Assembly (NCBI RefSeq): GCF_905171765.1
Contig: NC_053392.1
Span: 396,146,119 to 396,210,118, forward strand
Origin: Bufo bufo
Taxonomy: Eukaryota; Chordata; Amphibia; Anura; Bufonidae
Length of the DNA: 64,000 bases
Reading direction: 5' to 3'
Below the pieces are notes generated by a model that ran no database searches, was not told the origin of the DNA, and saw only the letters and a list, made by a program, of their open reading frames with translations. How positions within the stretch are numbered: position 1 is the first letter of the stretch; each line of letters opens with the position of its first letter. Made by a program: the position numbers and the translations under genes. This document shows, in pieces, positions 19,280 through 31,008 of the stretch.

Positions 19280-20088
19280 GGCTGGCCATACACATATGAT
19301 AGTTGACAATAATCGTTTGTTCAGCTGATGCGTTAAAGTAAAGAACCGCGCTGCCTGAACAAGGAATATTTTCCAACCGTGCTGTAAGCCCACCAAATTG
19401 ATACAGGATAACAGTGCTTCCCAGCTCTGGATTCCAAACACGCCTCCTGGATTCCTTATTTGGATCAATGGAAGCTCTTAGCGCACATTTTGATCAATTC
19501 CAAGAGAGGCGATATATTAGTGATAGGGACCTGTCCGCAGAAGCCACCTTGACGCCTGGCGGATGGGCCCGACACAAGTTTGATCAAAATGTGCGCTAAG
19601 AGCTTCCATTGATCCAAATAAGGAATCCAGGAGGCGTGTTTGGAGTCCAGAGCTGGGAAGCACTGTTATCCTGTATCAATTCGGTGGGCTTACAGCACGG
19701 TTGAAAAATATTCCTTGTTCAGGCAGCGCGGTTCTTTACTTTAACGCATTGGAAACTGGTGTGAATTGACCCACAACACTACAAGGACCTGCAGCGCAAG
19801 TATTCAATAGTATCCAAAAGAACTACGTGACTGACTTTCTTTTATCAGACAGTTTGTTCAGCTGATACCTATCACTCCTGCTTCCCTCATAAACATACCT
19901 TCATTGCTCAGCCAATCAAACTTATTAAGAGGGGGAGGAAGCCACTGCCAGAATCCCCCAGCTGTGGCTCAGCACCTTGAAAACAAAAGCATCCCCAAAC
20001 ATCTGCTATCAATGGAGAGTCAGGAGACCCCTATACACATTACATCAATGTGTACAGGTCAACATACTTCAAATGTGTATGGCCAGCC
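19280..20088. mobile_element. Harbinger-type MITE split by a foldback retroposon
   Basis: Starts GGCTGGCCATACACAT and ends ATGTGTATGGCCAGCC, flanked on both sides by TAA (19277-19279 and 20089-20091). Removing the insertion 19330-19851 and one copy of its target duplication leaves a MITE of about 270 bp. Confidence 0.8.
19330..19851. mobile_element. Foldback retroposon with 15-bp TSD
   Basis: A 522-bp insertion flanked by GTTTGTTCAGCTGAT at 19315-19329 and 19852-19866. It consists of two near-perfect inverted arms of 168 bp (19330-19497 and 19580-19747), an 82-bp loop and a 104-bp tail. The architecture is the same as that of the insertion at 12290-13375, but the sequence is unrelated and I see no hammerhead core. 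The long duplication suggests retroposition; Penelope-like origin is inferred. Confidence 0.6.
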
Positions 20089-20739
20089 TAAGAAAAAAGG
20101 AGCGATATTAGATATACAGTTATTTCATAATAATCAAGTTTGTGAGCAAATCATGCTTGTCTGCAGATTACTACTGCTTGGGTAGTAGACTAATGATGAC
20201 CTCTGATCTACCTTGATCAGGCAGTACAAGTAAAAAAGTTCAAACAATTCTGAAAGAAGAAGGATGGAAACTGGAAAACATGTGAATTGGGTTGATAGAT
20301 TTTACAAAAATAACAATTTATTTTCAATTTAAGGACAATTATTGATTCTTCTCAATTATTTTTATTTCATTTTCTTCTAACGATAACACTTTTATTTTTC
20401 TGTCAAATTATAATTTTTAGTTACACTATAGATGAACTTTTATTAATTTTTGGCATGCGGTAAATGGGAAAAAAATGCTATTTTGCTAACATAATTATTA
20501 GCATGTTACTTATATTGTATGGGTCAGAATGATGATGCCGATACTAAATATGTATAGTTTTATTTGCCTTTTACTACTTTTGCACAATAGTAGCACAGCT
20601 CATGCAAAAACAATAGTTTTTAATATCGTCGTAGAGACAGAAATGTTTCCTCTGACGTAGCTGTGTACAGGCTTGATGTACAGTAGTTTCCCTGATACCA
20701 TATGGGTAGATGGGACTTACTGATTAACATTTATTTTTG

Positions 20740-21260
20740 GGGGGCTTAGGAGCAATTCCGTTAATCTTTAGCATTTTTCATCTTTTTATGTTGTTCACGG
20801 GGCAGTTTAAATAGCATGTCATCTTTAGGGACAAGGATTTTATAATGCATTTTATACTGTACTTTGTATACCACTGCATTATAGCTTATCACTGTACCAG
20901 TGACAGGCAGTCTATTAGTCTGTGTCTCTGGCACAGTTTAATAGACATAGTCATTCATGGCAAGCCATGGCAAATGCTGACATGCCGCACTATTGACCAC
21001 GGCATCTAGGGAGTTAAACAGCTGGCATCGTAGTTAACTCTGATGCTGGCTGTTACAATGGAAGCCCGGCTACAGTCAGCGCCAGGCTCCCGTGGTGATC
21101 TGAAGCACTGTATCAGCACAGCTTGTGCAGGGTCTCTTCAGTCCCTGAAGCCCATGCCAGGATTAATGGCACAGGTGGCAGAGACTAAAGAGAGTACACA
21201 GGCTGCTCTGATAAAGTGCTCCAAAAGTAAAAAAAAAATCTGATATTCCGATTTTTAAAA
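20740..21260. repeat. Dispersed repeat, unclassified
   Basis: Contains CATCTAGGGAGTTAAACAGC and GTTAACTCTGATGCTGGCTG, words I associate with a repeat common in frog genomes, possibly part of a larger DNA transposon related to the piece at 61530-61850. No coding capacity. The family needs a library search. The preceding stretch 20092-20740 holds nothing I recognise. Confidence 0.35.
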
Positions 21261-21429
21261 GAACAATATCACCGGGCACTAAAAGGGCAAATAAATTAAA
21301 TTAATTTGATTAATTGCCCAGCCCAAATTGTAAGGTAATGTTCTGTCATCATCTGACAGTAATTGTGGAAAAGAATCCTGAAAAAAAATTGGTTAGCAAG
21401 GAATAGATAATAGACCAGAAGCTATATAA

Positions 21430-22283
21430 GGCCTCTTTTCACACGGGCGAGATTTCCTCGCGTGTGCAATGCACCCGCACTGAATCCGGACCCATTCATT
21501 TCTATGGGGCTGTGCACATGAGCGGTGATTTTCACTCATCACTTGTGCGTTGCGTGAAAATCGCAGCATGCTCTACTTTGTGGGTTTTTCACGCAACGCA
21601 GGCCCCATAGAAGTGAATGGGGCTGTGTGAAAATCGCAAGCATCCGCATGCAAGTGCGGATGCGGTGCGATTTTCACGCACGGTTGCTAGGAGACGATCG
21701 GGATGGGGACCCGATCATTATTATTTTCCCTTATAACATGGTTATAAGGGAAAATAATAGCATTCTTAATACAGAATGCTTAGTAAAACTGTGCAGTAGG
21801 AAAAGGACCGGTGGTGACGCCACTGCACTCATCACATGGTCCGTCAAATGATCCATCATGTGATGGATCATTTGATGGACCATGTGATGAGCGCAGTGAT
21901 GTCATCAAAGGTCCTTTACCCAGGTCCTGAAGAAAGAAGAAAGAAGAGAAGCCGGGCTGCGCGAACAAGTGGATTAAGGTGAGTTAAATCATTTTTATTT
22001 ATTTTTTAACCCCTCCAGCCCTATTTTACTAAGCATTCTGTATTAAGAATGCTATTATTTTCCCTTATAACCATGTTATAAGGGAAAATAATACAATCTA
22101 CACAACACCTAACCCAAACTGGAACTTCTGTTCGGGTTTGGGTACCAAACATGCTTATTTTTTTTCACGCACGTGCAAAACGCATTAAAATGTTTTGCAC
22201 TCGCGCTGAAAAATCGTGCATTTTCCCGCGACGCACCCACCTCCTATCCGGCCCAAATCCATGACGCCCGTGTGAAAGAGGCC
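21430..22283. mobile_element. Large palindromic Harbinger-type element
   Basis: Starts GGCCTCTTTTCACACGGGCG and ends CGCCCGTGTGAAAGAGGCC, flanked by TAA at 21427-21429 and 22284-22286. Almost the whole 854 bp is foldback. The centre (about 21798-21925) is a near-perfect palindrome around CATCATGTGATG, and a smaller palindrome, TTTTCCCTTATAAC and its complement, occurs in both arms (21722-21757 and 22060-22093). The right arm carries an extra GAAGAAAGAAGAAAGAAG stretch (21929-21955) absent from the left. Non-coding. Confidence 0.82.
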
Positions 22284-22835
22284 TAACAGATTGGGAAGAC
22301 TAGATTAGACTGCAACCCAATAGCAGTATAAATGTAATATAATATACTGTATATATGAGAAGTTGAGGAATGGTGCCAGAAAATGACCTGTAGGAGACAG
22401 CAGACCCTACTATAAATACCTGGTTTTGAGAACTATGTGTGGAGATAAATGAGAAGTATGTGAAATTTTTAATTATATAGGCATGGATTCTTGGGGAGGG
22501 GCACACAAGGTACTAAATTAACAACTGGCCAACCAACAGTCTTGGGTACCAAATAAGCTTGTCTGTTAACTGTGTGTGAATGGAGCTAAAATGTACAAGC
22601 TCAATTCCAAAAAAGTTGGGACGATGTGCAAAATGTAAATAAATGGAAATAAAAGCAGAATGCAATGAATTTTAAATCTCATTAGACCCCTATTTTATTC
22701 ACAAAAGATCATATAACACATATCAGGTGTTAAAAGTGAAATATTTTACCATTTCATAAAAAAAACTAATTTAGAACTTGATGGTAGCAACGCATCTCAA
22801 AAAAGTTGGAACAGGACAATGTCTACAATCATTTA

Positions 22836-23120
22836 AAGAGGACCTTTCATGCTTTTTTTTTTATTCAAGATATAAATACCTTTACCTGCAGGGTACCCCC
22901 CCCCCCCCCCCCCCCCCCCCACTGATGCTGCCACCCTGCCTGTTTTTTTTAAATATCGCTCCTGCGCCCCGCTGTGTTCCCACGCAGTTTTCGTGCTCAG
23001 TATGCTAATACCGAGCATCGGTACAGGGAGGAGGAGACGCCAGGGTTTCTCAATGGGCGTCTCCTTCTCCCTGGCTGTGCCGCGATCCAATCACAGCGGA
23101 GAGTGTTATTTTAATGCAGT
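22836..23120. mobile_element. MITE-like insertion with poly-C tract
   Basis: Begins TTTAAAGAGGACCTTTCATG, a TTAA-type MITE start, and contains a run of about 24 C at 22897-22920. It interrupts the Tc1 remnant. The right end could not be placed with confidence (a TTTTAATG near 23111 is possible). The small ORFs across the poly-C are artefacts. Confidence 0.45.
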
Positions 23121-23163
23121 GCCACCTGAGGGCCCATAGATCACAAGTATCCAATATTGACCA

Positions 23164-23373
23164 TCAGCCTTGTCCCTTGCACACATGGATTTCTCCAGAT
23201 TCTCTGAATCTTTTGATATTATGTATTGTAGATGGTGGGATATTTAAAATCTTCACAATATTACTTTGAGGAACATTTTTCTTAAATTGTTTCACAATGT
23301 TTAGATTACAGTTTTTGCAGATCGGTGAACCTCTGCCCAGCTTTGCTTCTGAGAGACTTTGCCTCTCTAACAC
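23164..23373 (-). pseudogene. Tc1 transposase N-terminal fragment
   Basis: The open frame reads VKQFKKNVPQSNIVKILNIP, then STIHNIKRFRESGEIHVCKG. This is the N-terminal helix-turn-helix DNA-binding domain of a Tc1-family transposase (pattern QxxIAKxLNxSxSTVxNxxxRFxxxG). About 70 residues remain; the DDE catalytic domain is absent. The Met at 23373 is not the original start. Confidence 0.75.
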
Positions 23374-23466
23374 GCTCTTTTTATACCCAGTTGTGCCAGC
23401 TGTTTTTTATTAGTACCACTTACTTTTACAGCCTTTTGTTGTCCCTGTCCCAACTTTTTTGAGCTG

Positions 23467-24689
23467 TGATGCTGCCATCAGGTTCTAAATTAGTAAATTT
23501 TTTCATGCAATCGTAAAATGTCTCTCTTTCAACATCTGATATGTGTTCTGTGATCTACTGCGAACAATATATAGGTCTACTGTACATGCATCCACTTTTT
23601 CTTAGTTTAAACTATTTTTCCTGACAGCTATGTTGCTAATTGCTATCTATGAGGTTACTTGGTTACACTCAAATACTGTATTCTGCTGCATTCCTTTAGA
23701 GTACAAACTTTTCAAGAATTGTAATATATTCTATTTAACTGAGACGCATGTAAAAATGTTTGACTTTTACAAGTGATGACTTGCAGGATGGAAATTTCTG
23801 TATAACAATGTGTTCTCCATCTTCTGAATGGCGTGAATACTGAAATAAGTGTTAACATGTACATTACTTATCATAAACAGAACATCCTTCAGGCTTAACA
23901 TATGATCTGCTTCTATAAATGCTGACATTTATGCTAGCGACATTATTCTAAATATCAGTTCCACATTTGTGTGAACTAGGTGTTCAACAAAATGCTCAGA
24001 ATTCATAATCCCTCTAGAAGGAGTAGTTATATAATATAGTATGTTATAGATTCAGTGTAGCAGGACGGGCAAGTCAATTTTTTATTGGAAATTATTTCAT
24101 GTCTACTGTAAGCTTTGTTATAAAGGATTGTCTGGCGATACACATGTAATAGAATTCTCTTGTTCCATCAGTGACTGTAAACAGTAATATCTAATTCGAG
24201 TAAAATAAAAATATTTTTACATAATCCACATAACAGTTTATATGAGCATAAAATAAATAAATAGACCAATAGAAAATATGAATGTTTTTTGTGCATCTAT
24301 GGAATAGCAACAAAATATAATATATCAACCTTCTTTTTGGATTAGATCTAAACATGACAAGTTTACTTTCTGTAGCAGCGGTCTCAATCTGTAGCTTTTC
24401 AGCTGAAGCAAAACTACAAACAACTCATACATGGACATGATGAGAGTTGTAGGTTTGCAATAACTGGAGAGCCTCAGTTTGGAGATTACTAGTCTATAAA
24501 ATGTTTTGCATATTTCTCTTGTGTTTGACAATGTTCAATTCTTTTATATACCACGTGTGACTTGCTTTAAACCAAAGGAACTGTGGGTCACCTAAACCCA
24601 GGCGAACACAGCAGAATTCCCATATTTTTCGTGACATTTTAGTCTTGCCATTTTCTGTATGGTTCTGTTTTATATATGCTGCAGCTCCA
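23467..24689. other. No gene or recognised repeat
   Basis: AT-rich non-coding sequence. I see no motif, array or plausible ORF. Confidence 0.45.
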
Positions 24690-25160
24690 TACATCTTCTC
24701 CCTCATTTCTACCACCCTACTCGCACTCTCTGTTCTGTTAGTGACCTAAGATTAAAATCCTACATCATTTGTTTCGTACCTCTCATTCCCGTCTTCAAGA
24801 CTTTTCTCAAGCTGCACCTACTCTCTGGAATGCTCTGCCCTGGAATATCAGATCAATTCCCAACTTCTGTACCTTCAAAAGTGCCTTAAATACACATCTT
24901 TTTAGGCAGGCTTATCATGCTTCCTAAAATGACTGTTCCCTGAGTAACATTCCCCCACCACCACCACCAACTCTTCAGGCCTGAACTCCATCTTCTAACA
25001 GTCCCACATCCTCATAGATTGTAAGCCCTCACTCCTAGTTTTTATGTTTGTATATTAGCCAGTTACGTTTTGATGACTTTTGTTTTGTATATGAATTTGT
25101 AATGCGCTGCGGAATATGGTGGCGCTATATAAATAAATTTATATATATATATAGTATTTG
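24690..25160 (+). mobile_element. 3' end of a non-LTR retrotransposon (L2/CR1-like)
   Basis: The end reads GTAATGCGCTGCGGAATATG then GGTGGCGCTATATAAATAA, a 3' terminus widely seen on vertebrate LINEs of the L2/CR1 type, followed by an AT microsatellite tail (25139-25154). Upstream, CTTCAAGACTTTTCTCAAGC and CTCTGGAATGCTCTGCCCTG are remnants of the last ORF2 codons (..SLWNSLP-like). The frame is broken many times, so it is an old fragment. The clade is inferred. Confidence 0.5.
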
Positions 25161-26158
25161 TGACAATTTCATGTCTTTTTTTGTCATTTTTGTTAACACG
25201 GCGCACACTTTTTATATATCAGTGTTACTGTAACACAAAAAAAATTACATTTCAATTGTTTTAATTAAATGTAACTACACAAAAACTACACCTATATATT
25301 ATAATAGAATAATGGTAATAATATACTACTGTTTACACATATTGCATGCTGTGATTAGTGATTGACTGGGAAGCAGTGCAGACACTAGGATCAGCAATTT
25401 GCAGTATATCTTCCTTGTTTGATGCTACTCGCTGTACATCATCTTTTAATCAATTTCACGTAAACTGATCTAGGATTGATGGTGTCATCTGAGAAGAATG
25501 GCTTTTATGGGAAACCTTGAATGGTGCAATAAAGAAAAGTTTTCTTGTCTCCTTAAAAATTGAACTGAGAATATGTTGAGCTAAGACAGAAAGTGATAGA
25601 AAACAGCAAAAGAGAAGTGAAAAGACTCATAAGATACTATCACAATAAATTCATGACTTTTCCAGTTGTTTTTTTTTACTTCTGCATTTTCAGTTTTCAT
25701 TGCATTTATATTGCTTTTGTCCCATCATTTGACCTTGCATTCAGCTTCAGACCATGGTCGCACAGTGAGGATCCCAGAAGGATTTAGGTGCCGAGTCTAA
25801 CTCCTGAGTCCTGACAGAATCTGCAAACATTCTACTGGTAATTGAATATACAGCAAAATCCACAGCTTGATCATTATTGCTGTGGTTTCGATGCTGAAAA
25901 GCTGGAAATTTGTCTATGTACAGTACATGGTTTTAGCCTCCATGTATCAGTAATAAGGTTCTGGGGGAATAAAGTTTCTCCTTGTGGAGACCACCAAGTT
26001 GGCATAGGAAATCTTATAGGACAGGGAATGCTCCCTGAGAAAAAAGGTCTGCAAAGTAACTCTCCTGTAGAAAGAAGAAAAACTGTCTGTCTAGTGCCAC
26101 CTCCTGTGGTAGCCCCTATGAGTCCTCTTACATACTTTTAACAGCTTTTGCAATATGA
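25161..26158. other. No gene or recognised repeat
   Basis: Non-coding. The open frame 25842-26141 (99 codons) has no recognisable domain. Confidence 0.4.
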
Positions 26159-26162
26159 CTAA

Positions 26163-26300
26163 GGCCCCGTTCACATTTCCTTTTTTCATGAACATGTGCT
26201 ATCTGCATTTTCCACAGACAGCACACATAACCATTGATTTAAATATGTTCACACATTAATGATTTCTACTGACTGTGGGTGCAGGTACGTTAGGCAGGTT
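26163..26300. mobile_element. Left end of a Harbinger-type MITE, truncated
   Basis: TAA (26160-26162) is followed by GGCCCCGTTCACATTTCC, the family start. No matching right end occurs before the next element at 26356. Confidence 0.5.
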
Positions 26301-26355
26301 TTTACCCTTCCATTTGAAAACTATTATACATCGCACCATCCACCTGGCCATTTAA

Positions 26356-26863
26356 AGCGCATCTGTCAGCAGATTTGTAGCTTTGGCACTGGCTGACCTG
26401 TTACTTGTGCACTTGGCAGCTGAAGGCATCTGTGTTGGTTCAATGTTCATATGTGGCTGCATTGCTAAGAAAAATGATGCTTTAATATATGCAAATGAAT
26501 CTCTAGGAGCAACGGGGGCGTTGTCACTACACCTAGAGGCTCGGCTCTCTCTACAACTGCTGCACCCTCTGCACTGTTTACAGGGCCAGGCAGGCAAAAT
26601 ATCATCATACCTGGCCCGGGCTTCTCCTAAAGTCAATCAGAAGTGCAGAGGGGTCAGCAGTTGCAGAGAGAGCAGAGGCTCTAGGTGTAACGGCAACGGC
26701 CCCATAGCTCCTAGATGCTCATTTGCATATATTAAAACATAATTTTTTTGTCAGCAAATCAGGCACTTATGAACATGGGACCAACACAAATGAATTCAGC
26801 TGCCAAGTGCACATACAACGGGTCTGCCAGTTTCACAGGTACAAATCCGCTGACAGATGCCCT
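26356..26863. mobile_element. TTAA-type foldback MITE
   Basis: Flanked by TTAA at 26352-26355 and 26864-26867. The ends are inverted over at least 28 bp (AGCGCATCTGTCAGCAGATT against AATCCGCTGACAGATGCCCT), and the whole body folds back: CACTTGGCAGCTGAAGGCAT pairs with the stretch near 26780-26815, and ATATGCAAATGAATCTCTAG near 26495 with its complement near 26705. Non-coding; overlapping ORFs on both strands simply reflect the palindrome. Confidence 0.85.
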
Positions 26864-27776
26864 TTAAGTTCCATATTAAGGGATTCTTTCCCATTGGAAG
26901 GTGTTTTGTTCTGCTTTGGTTTTGTATATGGTATAGACCCAACTTTCTTTCCTCTAAACACACAATTACATGTTGGATGAAATGCTTTGGGAGGTCATTG
27001 AGGGTCTAATAAGGCAACAGCAGGGTTTACCTTATTTTTATCAGGGCGGTCACCCTTCTTATCCCAACACCATAAGGGCTTAAGCAGGGGCAACTATGGT
27101 AAGACACTGCAACAACCACTCCTCTACCCTCACTATATCCCTATGATAAGAGCTTTCTCTGTTTATGAATGTCCTCATAGTACACGAATGGTATAATGGA
27201 GGTATAGGTAAACTTCTCCTGATTCCAGTGCTTGCATACTGGGATTATTTTATTATTTGATGCTTGAACTACTGTATGTAGGCCTGCTTTTTGTGGATGT
27301 ACTTGAGTATTTTAATGGAATGAGTAAAAGTAAAAAATTTTGAATTATTATATTTACCATTTTGTGAATTCTCTGTGGACTTGAGGTGTCCACTATTGTT
27401 ATGTTCCCAACACTGATAACTGGCTGTGATCTTTTGCTAAAATATAAATGCAAAACAATTTATAATAAATTTACAGTATTAATTCTGCTCCATTCACACC
27501 CTGCCAGTCACTGATGGTCCCAGGATCTCTCTGTTCACATACAGTCTATGGAGACATCAAATGAGAAAGTGGTGATTGGTCACTGTAGTCACATAACGTG
27601 ACATCACCCAGATAATGTGATTGCATTCAACATAGAGGTGGAGAAAAATTAATAAACATAAGGTAAGTATATTACAAGGTTATTTATTTTCACGTTTTAA
27701 ACTAAATCAATTTCATTCCTATATCATAGTAAATCCCTTTAACCAAAACAAGAGCATCCATAGTCACAGTTCTTAA

Positions 27777-28214
27777 AGGGGTTGCGCAAATGCATAATAT
27801 TGATGACCTATGTCACCTCACTGAAATCAGTATGAGTAAAGATGGAGTTTTTTGGAATATATTCCATTGTTACTTTAGGGGTCATCCAAGTTAATTTTTT
27901 ATAATTTTTTTTGTAAAAGGCGCTGCTGCTCGAATATCTCTGCCTCTGCAGCCATGACGTTGTGTTTTTGGCTGCACTGATGACGTGCCCATGTACCACT
28001 ATCACTGCAGCAGCCAATCATCATGACCAGTTATTGGTTGCAGTGATCATGTATGGTATATGTGTACATCACTACTCCAGTTATAACCAAACAAAGCCCA
28101 GCAGGGGGGATCGAGTGGCGGCGCTGGAACAGAGGGGGTTTGGAATTGTACATATAACTTTTTAAAATGATTTTAATAGCCTGCCTGAATTTTCAAAAAA
28201 CTCAGACAAATCCT
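27777..28214. mobile_element. Candidate TTAA-type MITE
   Basis: TTAA (27773-27776) then AGGGGTTGCGCAAATG at the left; AACTCAGACAAATCCTTTAA at the right (TTAA 28215-28218). The inverted ends are weak beyond about 8 bp. Interior non-coding. Confidence 0.4.
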
Positions 28215-28218
28215 TTAA

Positions 28219-29370
28219 TAAATAAATAAAAATATAAGATTTAGGAAGATTAACAATTGTTTCCAGATAAGTTGCAAAATGATACTCTTCCAAGCTCACA
28301 TTCCCTCCAAATAAGGAAGCAAATACATGCACGCTTCCTTTTACAGCAGGAGATTGAAGCTATAAGTTGTGAAATATGCCGTGTTAGCTTGTTATAGGGG
28401 TATTCCAGAAATGTTCCACTGTCAGCTCCAGCATATGCCAAAGACACTGTACAGATTGTGCAGCCGGCAGCAGAGACTGCTCTATCTGATCATAACAGCG
28501 AGTATCCATGCAATACAAAGTATCTGCTATTTGTCCTTAATTTTAACATCTAACTGTAACCCCATGAAGGTCACAAGAGCCTGAAAACATTAACAATCTG
28601 CTCCCATAATACTGTATCTGGCTTTGATTTTATGCTCATTTAACATATGTCAATGCATTTTCTCCAATGACTGGTGCAATTTCTTGGGGACTGGCATTCT
28701 ATGTCAATATTTTTTGACTGGTAATTTGATGGATTGGCTATTTGTGGATGCCAGCATATCAGGACATTAAAGCTGGCACTATATGAAAGGTCAATGTAAT
28801 GAAAGTGAATTACATGGTTTCCCTTTAAAATAGAGCCTATCCTGTAACTGAGGTGTGCATTACAAGGGGTAATGTACCCCATACTATATTATTAAGAATA
28901 TTAGAAGTCACTGAGTATAGGCTATTCATTTTAAAAACATGCACAGCACAGTTAAAACTTTAGGCTCCATTACAACCATTTATAGAAGACTGAATATTTA
29001 GATACACAGCTAGCACAAAATTGACTTTTAGCATTTAAAACCCTGGACATCCCCTTTAAGCCATAGGGACAGTTTATAAATTTGGGCTATCCATGTCTTT
29101 TACTGCACACTACCCAGCTTCACTATTTCTGAGACCCATTTAGTACCACTAAGACTATTGATGCATTACAGCAATCACTAATCAGTTAAAAGCCTCCAAT
29201 AACATTTAATAAGACGTAACATAGCATGGTATAGTAGTAGCTACACTGTCTAATACCTGGCAGTGGTTGCAACATCCTGTCCCCAGTTACATTAGAAAAA
29301 GCAGCTTTGGAGCACAAACTGCTACACCGTCAATAGACACCACAGTGTAGTTGTTAACGGTGTGCATTCT
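28219..29370. other. No gene; possible MITE ends
   Basis: Isolated MITE-type ends occur (TTTCCCTTTAAAAT near 28820, CATCCCCTTTAAG near 29050) but I could not pair them. No coding region is supported. Confidence 0.35.
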
Positions 29371-29380
29371 GAGGAGAGAC

Positions 29381-29600
29381 ATGTGACAAGTGGTGTACCT
29401 TAAGGGTCTGTCCTGGGTCCTATTCTTTTAAATATTTTTGTAGGGGACATAGGAGAAGGTTTGGTATGACACAAAAGTGTTGAGTTGATATTCCTGGAGG
29501 GAGTAGTATAATGGAGAAAGATTTAGCTTTACTGGATAGATGGTTCAAACAATGGAAACTGCAGTTCAATGTTTCCAAATGTAAACTTTTCGAATATAAA
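29381..29600 (+). pseudogene. CR1/L2-like LINE reverse transcriptase fragment
   Basis: Translated on the plus strand from 29382 it reads VTSGVP, a TAA stop (29401-29403) where Gln is usual, then GSVLGPILLNIFVGDIGEG. This is the SGVPQGSVLGPxLFxIYxND box of CR1, L2 and jockey-type RT. After a frameshift the text MEKDLALLDRWFKQWKLQFN and VSKCKLF follows (from 29512), the usual continuation of that domain. About 70 codons survive. It is unrelated to the L1/Tx1-like LINEs in the window. Confidence 0.75.
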
Positions 29601-30317
29601 TTTCTTCAAAAAAATTATATTATACACCTTTTATAAGTGCAATATTATGTTGGCCAACTTTTACACAAATCCACTTCATAGGAGAAAGCTCCAGCACCCC
29701 TAACATATGACAGGCGCCACTTTATGCTTAACCAATGTGCATTTTGCTGCATTATTAAACCTTTTGAAAAAAGTCACTTTTGTTGATATTTTAGTTTAGC
29801 AAATGAGAAGTCAGCCCAAGGTCAATTCCAATGCAGATAGGAAACTGTTAGTCCACGGAATGGTGGTCGGAACACGACACAAAAACTGACAGAACAAACC
29901 AGATTCAAGTAGACTGCCAGGTGCTTGGATTGGTCACCCTATCAGCCCCACTGACCGAGCCTCCCGATTGCCTGGTCGGTATGACCTCCTGATTGGTGGA
30001 ACGGCAGTGTCCTGTGATTAGTCAGACTCCCCTGCACTCTATGGCTGCACTGCCCACATCCCTACCAGTGCCACTGAGAAGACTCGAGAGGTGGTGACCA
30101 GTGTAGACAGAAGCCATGGAAGGGCTGGAAGGTAGGTATGTTATACCCTGTAGGAATACTGCATTGTTATAATGGTCCTGTAGTGAGTGCTGAACTGTGG
30201 TCATGTTTTAATCCATAAATGTTCTATCACCCAGAAGGAGATCTCTTTCCTCCTACTGGAACACCACAAGGGACATGCCTGACTATCGACTGCTTTTAAA
30301 GTCCTTTTTATATGACT

Positions 30318-30812
30318 GTGCTTGTAGGCTGAGAGGATGAAAGAGATGTTAGGACAGAATCTGAGAAAGTCACAGAAACAGGACAGTTTTATCATGTTGA
30401 AAAAGAAGGGGGGAAATGACATAAAATATAAAGACCCTTTACTCTCCTGAAACATCAGGACGGGGAACAGCAGATCGGTGGTGCTGGAACGGTCAGGGAA
30501 TTATCAGGTGAGTAATGGATCTTTTATTATTTTATAGCATTTTCTTTCTTTGCCCAATTTTTTATTATCTCAGAAAACTCCATTAAGTCTGACAATAATC
30601 ATAGGCTACATTATGTGTTTAAGAAATATATTTTAATTCTGTATTAAATTTTTTTGGGTGAAAACCATAACCTGTTTTATCATGCAAAACTAGTTAATTT
30701 GCATTGAATATATAAAGGCATAATCCCAACTTTGAATGTTACAAAACTGTTTCTATGGCTTCCTCAGATTCTGTCCTAACATCTTTCTTATCCTCTCGGC
30801 CTACGTAAACAG
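30318..30812. repeat. Foldback repeat, arms of about 65 bp
   Basis: GAGAGGATGAAAGAGATG then TTAGGACAGAATCTGAG (30332-30368) is matched in inverse by CTCAGATTCTGTCCTAA then CATCTTTCTTATCCTCTC (30766-30800). The arms are separated by about 360 bp. No target duplication was identified, so the element class is unknown. Confidence 0.6.
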
Positions 30813-30945
30813 TCATTTACATAAGAATTCATCAGCACACGGTAAATAATGAAAGGGACAACACAAGCAAAGCAGGAAACAGAGCGCAGTCTGCTGTGGA
30901 AGGAACACAGAGTTTCAAAAGATGGGTGGGTGAATGGATGGATAA

Positions 30946-30946
<1 letters not shown>

Positions 30947-31008
<62 letters not shown>
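30947..31008. repeat. GATA microsatellite, target of the hAT-like element
   Basis: About fifteen GATA units. The last 8 bases, GATAGATA (31001-31008), are duplicated at 37901-37908 on the far side of the element that follows. Confidence 0.95.

Larger units (their letters stand above)
22596..23466 (-). mobile_element. Degraded Tc1/mariner element
   Basis: The left end, after TA, is CAAGCTCAATTCC then AAAAAAGTTGGGAC. The right end is GTCCCAACTTTTTTGAGCTG. These inverted ends match Tc1 elements known from fish and frogs. A short piece of transposase survives at 23164-23373 on the minus strand; the rest is deleted or replaced by a MITE-like insertion at 22836-23120. Confidence 0.75.

Noticed and set aside
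19330..19747. Reading the hairpin as a simple inverted duplication of host sequence
   Set aside because: The whole hairpin plus tail is bracketed by 15-bp duplications inside a MITE, so it arrived as one insertion.
26352..26742. Overlapping ORFs on both strands (94 and 119 codons) sharing the same peptide SSCRESR
   Set aside because: Caused by the palindromic MITE; both strands encode similar text.
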